From Hadesarchaea archaeon (GTDB taxonomy: Archaea > Hadarchaeota > Hadarchaeia > Hadarchaeales > Hadarchaeaceae), in the NCBI GenBank assembly GCA_029880065.1, contig JAOUPD010000002.1, positions 1-32,640 on the forward strand: DNA of 32,640 nucleotides, in the 5' to 3' direction. Under the pieces are notes generated by a model, which was not told the origin of the DNA, did not search any database, and saw only the letters and a list, made by a program, of their open reading frames with translations. Shown here piece after piece: positions 8,206-16,416 of the stretch. How positions within the stretch are numbered: position 1 is the stretch's first letter; every line of letters starts with the position of its first letter. A program made the position numbers and the translations under genes.

Positions 8206-8744
8206 GTTATCACCTTTGTTTGTTCATACGCTGCTTTTATCGCGGCAATGTTTTTGTCCGCAAGTTTGCCGAAAAAGCGCCCTTTGATCACATTTATGAG
8301 CGAGTCCAACGACACGAGCTTCGTCGCCTTCGCAAAAGCTCCCAGCATGGCCGTGTTTGTTATCGGCACTCCTAGCATCTCCTTCGCTATTGAAGTGGCA
8401 TCGACAAAAGCGCTTTTAGCATTGGAAAATTGCGCATTTTTTTTAGAATTGAGCACTATTAGTCCATCACGCTTTATGCCAGAAGCGACGTTCACAACTT
8501 CTAGCAGTGAAGGGTCTAGTACCACCACGTAGTCAGGTTCGTAAATTTGCGTGCGGATGCGAATTGGCCTGCTATCGATTCGCGTGAACGCGAGCACGGG
8601 TGCCCCTCTTCTTTCAGCGCCGAAAAATGGAAGAGCTTGGCTATATTTACCTTCCGCAAAAGCCGCCTCGGCAAGCAACCTAGCCGCGGTCACTGCTCCT
8701 TGCCCACCGCGACCATGAAATCTTATCTCTATCATGCCATTCAT
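8202..8744 (-). CDS. porC: Pyruvate:ferredoxin oxidoreductase, gamma subunit
   Basis: 180 residues with the gamma-subunit hallmark [22 protein letters not shown] truncated here as [14 protein letters not shown] near the N-terminus, then [16 protein letters not shown]. The first gene of the por operon. Two starts are possible: ATG 8744 (MNGMIEIRF) and the internal ATG three codons later, which matches the usual family start; GGAGTGA lies upstream. A TATA-like element on the minus strand at 8780-8789 fits as the operon promoter. Confidence 0.94.
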
Positions 8745-8779
8745 GGAAATTTCACTCCGACTCTATAAGGATTTTTTTA

Positions 8780-8789
8780 CTATAATTTA
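8780..8789 (-). promoter_or_regulatory. Probable promoter TATA of the por operon
   Basis: Minus-strand TTAAATTATAG lies about 40 bases before the porC start, predicting transcription start near 8760 and a short leader containing GGAGTGA. The remaining 8790-8906 interval between por and S26e shows no gene or convincing RNA fold. Confidence 0.45.
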
Positions 8790-8906
8790 ACACTTTCGCG
8801 TAAGGGTCTGTAGGAGCTAGGGAACGCCTGAGTAAATTTCATTCATCGAGCGGTCCGCAAGCCCGAAATGGCAAGGTCGAGAGAAAGATTGAACAGCCGG
8901 CGCGAA

Positions 8907-8914
8907 CTTTTAAT
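8907..8914 (+). promoter_or_regulatory. Probable TATA box of rps26e
   Basis: CTTTTAAT lies about 40 bases before the S26e ATG. No Shine-Dalgarno sequence precedes that ATG, so the mRNA may be leaderless or carry a very short leader. Confidence 0.4.
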
Positions 8915-8952
8915 CACCCAAAATGGTTATAGCTTGCAATTCTGAATAATGC

Positions 8953-9183
8953 ATGGTTGAGAAAATGGGTAAGAAATGGGGCCGCTATCGTGCGGGAGGA
9001 CGAAGTCAGCCAGTCTCTTGTGTCTATTGCGGGCGAATGGTGCCTAGAATAAAAGCCGTATCAGTGAGGAAGGGTTTCAGGGTTGACCCCAGAATTCCCG
9101 GTATCGATCGGAGGCGCGTTTTTACTCCAAGCTTCAAAGGTTACGCTTGCATTTCCTGCGCTAAGCACCGCGGCCTAGTTTAA
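8953..9183 (+). CDS. rps26e: Small ribosomal subunit protein S26e
   Basis: 76-residue zinc-binding ribosomal protein. The C-x2-C motif in VSCVYCGRMVPRIKAV and the second pair in YACISCAKHRG match S26e closely, including the conserved PR-x-KA and the AxHRG ending. Starts at ATG 8953 or ATG 8965 are possible; neither has a clear ribosome site. Among archaea S26e is typical of TACK-type lineages and generally missing from Euryarchaeota, so it is a lineage clue. The last 23 bases overlap the 3' end of the convergent GGGPS gene. Confidence 0.93.
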   Translation: MVEKMGKKWGRYRAGGRSQPVSCVYCGRMVPRIKAVSVRKGFRVDPRIPGIDRRRVFTPSFKGYACISCAKHRGLV

Positions 9184-9913
9184 TTGCTTTCACTATTTCG
9201 CGAATTTTTGCTACACTATCTTTTGCGCGCTCAACGATGGTCCCAGTTACAATAACATCCGCACCGGCTTTCACGCGCTCGACAGCCGCTCTTGGTGTTT
9301 TTATCCCGCCCCCCACGATGAGCGTCGCCTGCGTTGCCTTCCGCACCGCTCGCACCATGTTTGTCGGCACTGGTATAGGTGCCCCTGAACCAGCCTCGAG
9401 GTAGACGAACCTCATTCCCAGATATTGCGCCGTGAGCGCGTATGCCGCGGCCAGCTCAGGTTTGGCGCGAGGGAGTAGGTCTGCCTTCCCGACCCGCCCG
9501 ACCGCCTGACCAGGTTCGACCAATAAATATGCCATAGGCAAGGTTTCCAACTTGAATTGCTTGACGAGCGGCGCCCCGCGCTTTTGTGCACCAGTAATAA
9601 AATAGGGGTCACGAGAGTTGAGCATGCTCATGAAAAAGATTGCATCCGCATGCCGGCTTACTCCTGCCTCACTTGCAGGAAAAAGGATAACAGGAAGTTT
9701 TATGGCTTTTTTTATCTCCACCACAGTCCGGTCGAGGAGACTGCCACCCGCGCGAGTAGAGCCACCAACCATGATACCATCACTTCCCGCAGACGCAACA
9801 TCGGACGCTATTTGCGCAGCGACTCTTGGCGCCTGTTTTGCTGGGTCTATAAGCGTTAAGTGAGCCGCGCCCTCTCGAGCTATGACCCGCTTTAATCGCT
9901 CCTCTACCTTCAT
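9161..9913 (-). CDS. Geranylgeranylglyceryl phosphate synthase (archaeal ether lipid synthesis)
   Basis: TIM-barrel prenyltransferase that joins geranylgeranyl diphosphate to sn-glycerol-1-phosphate, the first committed step of archaeal membrane lipids. Visible motifs: HLTLIDPAK, SDGIMVGGST, ILFPASEAGVSRHADAIFFM, YLEAGSGAP, IVGGGIKTP and GADVIVTGTIVE. I place the start at ATG 9913, which overlaps the L40e stop as ATGA and gives 250 residues, the family norm; the longer frame to 9967 would run back through L40e. The gene is last in an nnr - rpl40e - GGGPS run, and its 3' end overlaps S26e. Confidence 0.95.
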   Translation of the reverse strand: MKVEERLKRVIAREGAAHLTLIDPAKQAPRVAAQIASDVASAGSDGIMVGGSTRAGGSLLDRTVVEIKKAIKLPVILFPASEAGVSRHADAIFFMSMLNSRDPYFITGAQKRGAPLVKQFKLETLPMAYLLVEPGQAVGRVGKADLLPRAKPELAAAYALTAQYLGMRFVYLEAGSGAPIPVPTNMVRAVRKATQATLIVGGGIKTPRAAVERVKAGADVIVTGTIVERAKDSVAKIREIVKAIKLGRGA

Positions 9914-10056
9914 CCTCGTGGCTCCCTCGATTTCGACCTCAGCCCGCCGTAGCCGCACTTCCTGCATTTAGTCGCCTTCCAAGGATTGCGGGCGTTGCAC
10001 CGCATACATATCTTCACGTTAAACAGGCGTCGCTCAGCAACCTCAAACTTCACCAC
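9910..10056 (-). CDS. rpl40e: Large ribosomal subunit protein L40e
   Basis: 48-residue zinc-ribbon ribosomal protein embedded in a longer frame: VKFEVAERRLFNVKICMRCN then RNPWKATKCRKCGY and a short basic tail ending REPRG. The C-x2-C / C-x2-C spacing and the CMRCxARNP core are diagnostic. Two tandem GTG codons (10056 and 10053) are the likely starts, with GGAAGGAG just upstream inside the end of nnr. The stop overlaps the GGGPS ATG by four bases, indicating coupling of a ribosomal protein with lipid and NAD-repair genes. Confidence 0.92.
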   Translation of the reverse strand: MVKFEVAERRLFNVKICMRCNARNPWKATKCRKCGYGGLRSKSREPRG

Positions 10057-10948
10057 AGTATCGTCTCCTTCCTCTGACCTCCTTGAAAACTTCGGGTAAC
10101 TTCTCAAGCAACTCCGATGCCAAGAATTCATTACCCTTTTCCCGAAGGCAGAGATCTCCCGCCCGCCCGCATACCCAAGCTCCAGCGACCGCAGCCTTGA
10201 AAGGTTCTGCCCCTTGCGCCAAGAAGGTGCCCACAATCCCCGAGAGTACATCACCTGTACCTCCCACTGTCATTCCGGGGTTGCCCGTGTAATTGAGTTT
10301 CACTCCCCCAGCAGGTGATGCGATGATGTCTACCCACGCTTTCAACAGCACCGTGCAGCCGAGCTCCTTTGCAGCGGCCTTGACCTGCTGAGCCCGTCCG
10401 TTGATGCCAGCTGGAAGATCCACGCCCGTTAGTAATTCGAACTCACGCGCATGGGGGGTCAGAACCCAATGCATCCCCTGAAGTAAATCCCGCTCTGATG
10501 CTAGCGCTTTTAACCCATCCGCATCGAAAAGAGCGGGCAGATTCGGGTACATTTCCTTGAGCGTGCGTACGAATTCAATTACGGCGTCACGCGTCTTCGC
10601 AAGCGTGCCCAACCCCGGTCCCACAACTACGGCCGTTGAGAGTTTAAATTCGTTCCGCAATTCAGAAAGTGCGGTGGGCTCGAGGTCGCGGCAGGGGAGT
10701 TTGATAGTGATAAGGTCTGGCGAGAATGAGTTTATCGTCCAAGCTGCTTTTTCAGGCGCAGCAATAATCGCGAGGTCAGCACCGGAACGTAATGCGGCTA
10801 GGCCAACGAGCGCTGGAGCTCCAACGTAACGCGAACTCCCTCCGACGACGAGCAACCGCCCATAGTCACCTTTGTGTGCTTCCCGCCTTCGTTTCGGTAA
10901 AACTACTGATACGTCCTTTTTTCCAACACGCATTTTAGGATTTATCAC
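10043..10948 (-). CDS. nnrD: ADP/ATP-dependent NAD(P)H-hydrate dehydratase (YjeF C-terminal type)
   Basis: 301 residues of the ribokinase-like fold that dehydrates damaged NAD(P)HX back to NAD(P)H. Readable motifs: KGDYGRLLVVGGSSRYVGAP, VVVGPGLGT, PALFDADGLKAL, WVLTPHAREFELLTG and the phosphate-binding NPGMTVGGTGDVLSG. The N-terminal epimerase domain present in many prokaryotic bifunctional proteins is absent, so this is a stand-alone dehydratase. Start GTG 10948 is preceded by GAGGTG. It heads the nnr - rpl40e - GGGPS run; its stop overlaps the L40e start region. Confidence 0.93.
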   Translation of the reverse strand: MINPKMRVGKKDVSVVLPKRRREAHKGDYGRLLVVGGSSRYVGAPALVGLAALRSGADLAIIAAPEKAAWTINSFSPDLITIKLPCRDLEPTALSELRNEFKLSTAVVVGPGLGTLAKTRDAVIEFVRTLKEMYPNLPALFDADGLKALASERDLLQGMHWVLTPHAREFELLTGVDLPAGINGRAQQVKAAAKELGCTVLLKAWVDIIASPAGGVKLNYTGNPGMTVGGTGDVLSGIVGTFLAQGAEPFKAAVAGAWVCGRAGDLCLREKGNEFLASELLEKLPEVFKEVRGRRRYCGEV

Positions 10949-10980
10949 AGGTGCACCTCTGAAGGAAGAAGCGCTGCTGG

Positions 10981-10990
10981 ATATAAAAAC
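10981..10990 (-). promoter_or_regulatory. Probable TATA box of nnr operon
   Basis: Minus-strand GTTTTTATAT sits 33-42 bases before the nnr GTG start; the divergent lysA promoter begins about 30 bases further right. Confidence 0.45.
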
Positions 10991-11021
10991 TTAGTTAGCT
11001 TGCCATATTGCGCTGCCGCAA

Positions 11022-11032
11022 TTATTTAAATA
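11022..11032 (+). promoter_or_regulatory. Probable TATA box of the lysine operon
   Basis: TTATTTAAATA predicts transcription start around 11048-11055, leaving a leader of roughly 70 bases before lysA that contains a dyad at 11040-11074. Confidence 0.5.
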
Positions 11033-11039
11033 GATACCA

Positions 11040-11074
11040 TTTTAGTAAACCTATGAAGTGAGAGTTTGCTAAAA
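11040..11074 (+). promoter_or_regulatory. 11-bp dyad in lysA leader (operator or RNA hairpin)
   Basis: TTTTAGTAAAC (11040-11050) and GTTTGCTAAAA (11064-11074) are inverted repeats, paired at 11 of 11 positions if one G-T is allowed, with a 13-base loop. It overlaps the predicted transcription start of the lysine operon. It could be a two-half-site operator blocking polymerase or a 5' mRNA stem; the 24-base spacing between half-site centres is close to two helical turns, which favours a dimeric regulator. Confidence 0.45.
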
Positions 11075-11125
11075 CAAACATGGGACAAAAAATCTTCAGG
11101 GAACCCTTCGCGAGGTCGAGAGTAA

Positions 11126-12439
11126 ATGCTAATGTTAAAGTCACATTTCAGCACCAACCCTCAAGGACATCTTGTGATCGGGGGCGCCGATGCGGTCGAA
11201 CTCGCCGAGCGATTTGGAACCCCTTTATACGTGGTCGATGAGCAACGAGTGCGCGAGAACTACAGGCGCTTCTACCACGCCTTTGCTGAGCGATGGCCAA
11301 GCGTATTTGTCTGCTACGCTCTCAAGGCTAACTTCAACTTGGCGGTTTGCAAAATCCTGCAGAGCGAGAATGCGGGTGCGGAGGTTAGCTCCGGCAATGA
11401 ACTCCGAAATGCCCTGAATGTTGGCGTTTCTGGTGAGAGAGCAATCTTCAACGGCAACCACAAATCACCCTCCGAACTCGAGTACGCGATAACCAACAAT
11501 GTTCTGATAAACGTCGACAGTTTTCAAGAACTTAATGTGGTTGAAAGTATTGCCTCAAGGATTGGAAAAAAAGCACGGATAGGAGTTAGGGTGAACCCCG
11601 ATGTGAAGGCACCGACTCACCCCTACATAGCCACGGGGCTCCGAGAGAGCAAATTTGGGTTCGATGTCGCGAGTGGGCAGGCGCTTGAAGCGTACAAGCT
11701 CGCATCAAAGATGAAGAATGTTGAGGTTGTCGCCATCCACGCTCATATCGGCTCTCAAATTCTCGACGCCAGGCCCTTTGAGGAAGAGGCCGAGAAACTC
11801 ATGACTCTAGTAGTCGAGATTAAAAAAAGGTTTAACATTCACCTCCAATTCGTCGATTTCGGAGGCGGTATCGGCGTACCCTACAAACCTGATGATCCAG
11901 AACTCAAACCCGAGCAAGTGGCAGAGCGCATAGTGTCTGTGGTCAAACGAGTCGTCGAAGAAAAGAATCTCACAAAACCTACACTTATCCTTGAACCAGG
12001 ACGGTACATAATCGCCGACGCAAGTGTGCTGCTGGCGCGTGTCGGCTACACCAAGGAACGACCGAGAATGCCGACGTGGGTGGCGGTCGACGCAGGGATG
12101 AACGCGCTGATTAGGCCTGCCCTCTACGGCGCCTACCACCATATTGAACTCGCAAACAAAATGCGAGAAAAAAATGAGAAACTCTTCAATATCGCTGGCC
12201 CCCTCTGTGAGTCTGGCGATTTCTTAGGCAAAGAGCGCAGGTTGCCTGCTACCGAACCCGGAGATCTAGCTGTGATTTTCGATGTTGGGGCTTACGGCTT
12301 AGCAGTATCGAATCAGCATACCGCTCAGCCCCGCCCGGCGATGGTTTTGGTCAACCGTGGCAAGGCCGAGATCATCCGGAAGCGGGAAATTTATGAAGAC
12401 CTGACTCGCCTCGACCAAATCCCCGGGTGGCTAAAGTGA
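11126..12439 (+). CDS. lysA: Diaminopimelate decarboxylase
   Basis: 437 residues; PLP enzyme converting meso-diaminopimelate to lysine, last step of the DAP route. PLP-binding Lys67 lies in VCYALKANFNLAV. Other marks: ESKFGFD, HAHIGSQI, FVDFGGGIGVPY, LEPGRYIIADA and the substrate-site GPLCESGDFLG. Start ATG 11126 has GAGGTCGAGAG upstream; ATG 11132 is an alternative. First gene of lysA-ask-dapA-dapB, each overlapping the next by about four bases. Confidence 0.96.
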   Translation: MLMLKSHFSTNPQGHLVIGGADAVELAERFGTPLYVVDEQRVRENYRRFYHAFAERWPSVFVCYALKANFNLAVCKILQSENAGAEVSSGNELRNALNVGVSGERAIFNGNHKSPSELEYAITNNVLINVDSFQELNVVESIASRIGKKARIGVRVNPDVKAPTHPYIATGLRESKFGFDVASGQALEAYKLASKMKNVEVVAIHAHIGSQILDARPFEEEAEKLMTLVVEIKKRFNIHLQFVDFGGGIGVPYKPDDPELKPEQVAERIVSVVKRVVEEKNLTKPTLILEPGRYIIADASVLLARVGYTKERPRMPTWVAVDAGMNALIRPALYGAYHHIELANKMREKNEKLFNIAGPLCESGDFLGKERRLPATEPGDLAVIFDVGAYGLAVSNQHTAQPRPAMVLVNRGKAEIIRKREIYEDLTRLDQIPGWLK

Positions 12440-13665
12440 GTCGAATTGTAGTCAAGTTTGGAGGAACCAGCATAGTGAATGGCGAACGCATACGCTTAGG
12501 AGCAAAAGCCGTCTATCGAGAGTACAAGAAGGGTACCGAAGTGGCAGTGGTTGTGTCCGCAATGGGACACGCAACTGATGAACTAATTAAAGCTGCTAAA
12601 GAGAGCACTGATGGCAGAGTGGACGCCAGAGAACTCGATGATATCATGGCAATGGGGGAGCAGACGAGTGCTCGAGTATTCGCTGCAGCGTTGCGTAGCC
12701 TTGGGGCAGATGCAAAATATATTGACCCCAAACAGCGTGGGTGGCCGGTGGTGACTGACAGCAACTTCGGCTCGGCTAACGTAAATTTGGCCGAAACGAG
12801 GATGCGAGTACAAAAGTTCATTTTGCCTTTATTGAAAAAGCGTGTAATCCCTGTAATGTGCGGTTTTTTGGGCAAGGATAAGCACGGCAATATAACAACG
12901 ATTGGACGCGGGGGAAGCGATATAACGGGTTTCCTCACGGGAGAATGCTTAGACGCGAATGGGGTGATTATAGTCACCGATGCCGAGGGGGTTATGACCG
13001 CTGATCCCAACAAAATCAAGAAGGCACAGTTAATAAAGCGCATCTCAGTAGAAGAAATGTTTGACCTAGCGCGCTTTGGGGCGCAGGTAATGCATCCCCG
13101 AGCGATGAGTTATAAAAATCCCCACATAAACGCCAAGGTTATACACTTCCGCTACGGTAATTTATCTGCTCGAGGTACAACTATCGTGGGACCAAAGGAG
13201 GCCGAATTTGTGGGTGTTCGAGCGTATGAAAAACCGCTTGCGATGCTGACGATAGTTGGCGAAGAAATGCAGACCACGCCAGGGATACTTGTAAAGTCCG
13301 CAACCCCCCTAACTAGAGCGGGCATAAACATCTTCGGCATCTCGATCGGCCCAAGGTCTTTCTCGATCTACGTTATGGAGAAAGATTCCAGCCGAGCACT
13401 TGAGCTGCTGCACAAAAGCATAATTCTAAACAGAAAGATGAAATCAGTGACGAGCGAGAACAATATCGCATTGCTCATAGCGGAAAGTGAACGCTTCATC
13501 TACACGCCGGGTGCTATAACCAAATTGTCGGAACCTCTCGCGCGAGCTCGGATAAATGTCATTGAAATCTTCTCGAGCCGGGCGTCGATTAGCTTCTTCG
13601 TCAACTGGGACGACCGGAAGAAAGCCCTGAAGCTGCTCAGGCAGTCTATGAAGGAGGTTAAATGA
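12436..13665 (+). CDS. Aspartate kinase
   Basis: About 409 residues; phosphorylates aspartate, first step to lysine, threonine and methionine. N-terminal KFGGTS and later TTIGRGGSDITG define the kinase domain; the C-terminal part has two ACT domains (about 260-409), which in the family bind feedback inhibitors such as lysine or threonine. I choose GTG 12436, which overlaps the lysA stop (GTGA) and has GGGTGG upstream; the GTG at 12427 would add three residues. Its position in the lysine operon suggests it serves lysine synthesis, but the allosteric effector cannot be read from sequence. Confidence 0.94.
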   Translation: MSRIVVKFGGTSIVNGERIRLGAKAVYREYKKGTEVAVVVSAMGHATDELIKAAKESTDGRVDARELDDIMAMGEQTSARVFAAALRSLGADAKYIDPKQRGWPVVTDSNFGSANVNLAETRMRVQKFILPLLKKRVIPVMCGFLGKDKHGNITTIGRGGSDITGFLTGECLDANGVIIVTDAEGVMTADPNKIKKAQLIKRISVEEMFDLARFGAQVMHPRAMSYKNPHINAKVIHFRYGNLSARGTTIVGPKEAEFVGVRAYEKPLAMLTIVGEEMQTTPGILVKSATPLTRAGINIFGISIGPRSFSIYVMEKDSSRALELLHKSIILNRKMKSVTSENNIALLIAESERFIYTPGAITKLSEPLARARINVIEIFSSRASISFFVNWDDRKKALKLLRQSMKEVK

Positions 13666-14546
13666 TGTTCGAAGGCGCCCTGACTGCGATGGTCACGCCC
13701 TTCGACAACAATGGAAAAATCGACGAGGAAGGGCTTCGCGAAAATGTGAAATTTCAAATCAAAAGTGGCATCCATGGGCTAGTGCCGGTTGGGACAACAG
13801 GCGAATGCGCAACGCTTTCCTATGAAGAACACAACCACGTTGTCGAAATCGTTGTCGATGCGGCGAAGGGAAAAGTGCCCGTGCTGGCTGGCACTGGGAG
13901 CAACAGCACATGGGAGGCAATCATGCTTACGAAACACGCAAAGGAAGTGGGCGCGGACGGAGCGCTACTCGTGGTGCCCTATTATAACAAGCCAACGCAA
14001 GCCGGCCTTTACCAGCACTACAAGCGGCTCGCAGAGGAGGTCGACTTACCCCAAGTGATTTACAACATCCCTTCGCGCACGGGCGTCAACATGCAGCCTG
14101 CGACAATGGCGAAACTGGCCAAGCTGAATAACATCGTGGGAGTAAAGGAGGCAAGCGGAGACCTAGAGCAAATCGTGCGGATAATTGGGCTGACTCGCGG
14201 CGAAAATTTCATTGTGATCTCTGGCGATGATTCACTGACTCTCGAAATTATGAAACGGGGAGGAGTCGGCGTCATCTCGGTTGCATCAAACCTCGTGCCT
14301 GATAAGGTGGTTAAGATTGTAGACTCTTTTCGGTCCGGTGATATTGAGACAGCAAAACGGATTAACGACGAATTAGCACCGCTGTTCAAGGCGTTGTTCA
14401 TCGAGACCAACCCAGGGCCCGTCAAGATGGCCATGAACTTGATAGGGATGGCCGCTGGAGGGCTCAGGCTCCCATTAGTCGAGCTCGAGCCGGAGAACCG
14501 GAAAAAATTGCGCAAGGTTCTAGTCGACATGGGATTGATGAAATGA
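13662..14546 (+). CDS. dapA: 4-hydroxy-tetrahydrodipicolinate synthase
   Basis: 294 residues, TIM-barrel aldolase condensing pyruvate with aspartate semialdehyde. Schiff-base Lys162 lies in VGVKEASGD, catalytic Tyr134 in IYNIPSRTGVNM, and Thr residues in PVGTTGECATLS. AAGGAGG precedes the ATG, which overlaps the aspartate kinase stop by four bases. Length and motifs are those of a complete enzyme. Related aldolases of the same fold exist, but the operon partners settle the assignment. Confidence 0.96.
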   Translation: MMFEGALTAMVTPFDNNGKIDEEGLRENVKFQIKSGIHGLVPVGTTGECATLSYEEHNHVVEIVVDAAKGKVPVLAGTGSNSTWEAIMLTKHAKEVGADGALLVVPYYNKPTQAGLYQHYKRLAEEVDLPQVIYNIPSRTGVNMQPATMAKLAKLNNIVGVKEASGDLEQIVRIIGLTRGENFIVISGDDSLTLEIMKRGGVGVISVASNLVPDKVVKIVDSFRSGDIETAKRINDELAPLFKALFIETNPGPVKMAMNLIGMAAGGLRLPLVELEPENRKKLRKVLVDMGLMK

Positions 14547-15316
14547 TTCGAGTTGCCGTCTGCGGTGCTTGCGGGCGAATGGGCAGGCTAATCGTTCACC
14601 AAGTCGCGAAACAAGCGGACATGGAGTTAGTTGCGGCCATCGATGCCCATGGTACCCCAAGCGCAGGAGAGGACGCCGGGAAACTCGCCGGTGTGGGCGA
14701 ACTCGGCGTAAAGATCGTTGGCGCAGACAAACTGGCTGAGACGCTGAAGAGATTAAACCCAGATGTCTTAGTGGACTTCACCACAGCAGATGCCACAGTT
14801 CAGAACGTCAAAACTGCATCCCAAACGGGCGTTTCTGTGGTTGTGGGTACTACCGGGTTCACAGCCAAACAGCGGGTTGAAATGGAGGAAGCCGTGAAAA
14901 AGGGAAAAATCCGGGCAATCGTCTCACCAAACATGTCGATCGGCGTGAATGTATTTTTCAAATCGGCAAAGGAAACTGCAAGGATGTTGGGCAGCGATTA
15001 CGGAGTAGAGATTGTTGAAGCGCATCACGTGCACAAGCGCGACGCTCCCAGCGGAACCGCGCGGAGGATTGCGCATATCATCGCGAGGGAATTCAACTGG
15101 AGCGAAGATAAAATCAAAATTAAATCGATTAGAGAAGGCGAAATTGTCGGTGAACACACGGTGATATTTTCCACACCGGAGGAGCGGGTCGAGATCATCC
15201 ATCGTGCACAGAGTCGTGAGACCTTTGCTGCCGGGGCGATGAAAGCAATCCGCTACGTCGTGGCAAAAGGCAAGCCGGGCGTTGTGCAAGACATGCAGGA
15301 TGTCTTAGGTTTATAG
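14543..15316 (+). CDS. dapB: 4-hydroxy-tetrahydrodipicolinate reductase
   Basis: 257 residues; NAD(P)H-dependent reductase following DapA. Rossmann motif VCGACGRMGRLI at the N-terminus, GTTGFT at about 102-107, and the catalytic and substrate-binding HHVHKRDAPSGTA at 161-173. ATG overlaps the dapA stop (ATGA). The window contains no dapL, dapD/E or dapF, so the step from tetrahydrodipicolinate to meso-DAP must be encoded elsewhere. Confidence 0.96.
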   Translation: MIRVAVCGACGRMGRLIVHQVAKQADMELVAAIDAHGTPSAGEDAGKLAGVGELGVKIVGADKLAETLKRLNPDVLVDFTTADATVQNVKTASQTGVSVVVGTTGFTAKQRVEMEEAVKKGKIRAIVSPNMSIGVNVFFKSAKETARMLGSDYGVEIVEAHHVHKRDAPSGTARRIAHIIAREFNWSEDKIKIKSIREGEIVGEHTVIFSTPEERVEIIHRAQSRETFAAGAMKAIRYVVAKGKPGVVQDMQDVLGL

Positions 15317-15320
15317 TCCA

Positions 15321-16394
15321 ATGAACTCATTTAGTGAAAATGGGAATACCTTGTCTAGTGTAATTCATTTTTGTAGGAGAGAAGAGGATTTTTATAACAT
15401 AGGTGAAATCGCCATAGCGTGCTCGATTAGAGACATGCTACGCTCCCGTTTGAAACCATTTACCTACACTCCGGGCGAGGTCAAAGAACTAGAAAAACCG
15501 CAACCCACCGAGTTTGTCGAGACCATCAACCGGCATGATATTTGCGTGATCGGGGGAGGAGGATTATACTCCAAATTTTTTCTCCCGATGGATGCTCAAG
15601 TTATCAAATCGATAGAAATACCGATTGTGCTCTATGGGATAGGCTACATCAGAAATCTCGGAGACAAGGAACTAACTCAGGAACAAATAGAAAGCGTTCG
15701 ATTATTGAACGCATGCGCCAAGCTCACCTCCGTTCGGGACGAATACACCGGTAAATTTTTGAGAGATTTAGGAGTAAGCGACGTGCACGTAACTGGTGAT
15801 CCCGCAATTTTTCTCGATTCTGAAGAGACTAGCCAAGTTGTCCTAGATGATAGTAAAATAAAGATAGGCATAAACGTGGCTTGCCACTACTGGGCGCTAT
15901 ACCCTAAATATTTGTACACGACAATTGCCGAGTACACCAAAGCTTGCGAATTTTTAATTAAGCATCTAAACGCAGAAATCGTATATTTAGCACACCACCC
16001 CGATGAGCACCACGTTGTTGAGATAATGAGGAAGAAAAAATTGCCGCTCAAAGTGGTGGATACATCCCCCAACCCGTACAAAATGAAATTCATTTACGGC
16101 AAAATGGATTTGGTCATTGGAATGATGATGCATTCCACAGTACTGGCGTTCGGAAGCGGGACCCCAATAGTAAATGTTGCCTACGACGCCAAAAATTACA
16201 ATTTCATGGAGTTCATTGGTCAAAAAGATAAAGTAATAGATGTCAGAAACGCTGATCAGGAAAATATTAAGGAAGTCTCATTGCGTACTTTCGATGATTC
16301 GGAAAATATCAAGAAAGATTTCAGGGCTCTAAAGCGTAAACTGTGGGCACAACAAGAAGAGTTCCTAACAAAAATTAGCAAATTGCCAACCTAA
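15321..16394 (+). CDS. Polysaccharide pyruvyl transferase family protein
   Basis: 357 residues of the pyruvyl transferase family (CsaB/WcaK-like), GT-B-like enzymes moving pyruvate from phosphoenolpyruvate to sugar acceptors. Diagnostic segments: CVIGGGGLYSKFF, PIVLYGIGYI, SVRDEYTGKFLRDLGV with DVHVTGDPA, and GMMMHSTVLAFGSGTPIVNV. No signal peptide or membrane segment. It starts four bases after dapB with only a weak ribosome site, and is visibly more AT-rich than the lysine genes on either side, suggesting later insertion between dapB and asd. Acceptor unknown; a role in surface glycan modification is inferred from the family, not from neighbours. Confidence 0.87.
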   Translation: MNSFSENGNTLSSVIHFCRREEDFYNIGEIAIACSIRDMLRSRLKPFTYTPGEVKELEKPQPTEFVETINRHDICVIGGGGLYSKFFLPMDAQVIKSIEIPIVLYGIGYIRNLGDKELTQEQIESVRLLNACAKLTSVRDEYTGKFLRDLGVSDVHVTGDPAIFLDSEETSQVVLDDSKIKIGINVACHYWALYPKYLYTTIAEYTKACEFLIKHLNAEIVYLAHHPDEHHVVEIMRKKKLPLKVVDTSPNPYKMKFIYGKMDLVIGMMMHSTVLAFGSGTPIVNVAYDAKNYNFMEFIGQKDKVIDVRNADQENIKEVSLRTFDDSENIKKDFRALKRKLWAQQEEFLTKISKLPT

Positions 16395-16416
16395 AAATTA
16401 ATCAAGATTGTAATCG

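Noticed and set aside
8790..8906. Possible C/D-box guide RNA between por and S26e
   Set aside because: GATGAATGA-like sequence on the minus strand does not match a C box, and no paired D/D' boxes were seen.
10949..11125. Lysine riboswitch in the lysA leader
   Set aside because: The leader is only about 70 bases and lacks the multi-helix L-box architecture; only the single dyad is present.
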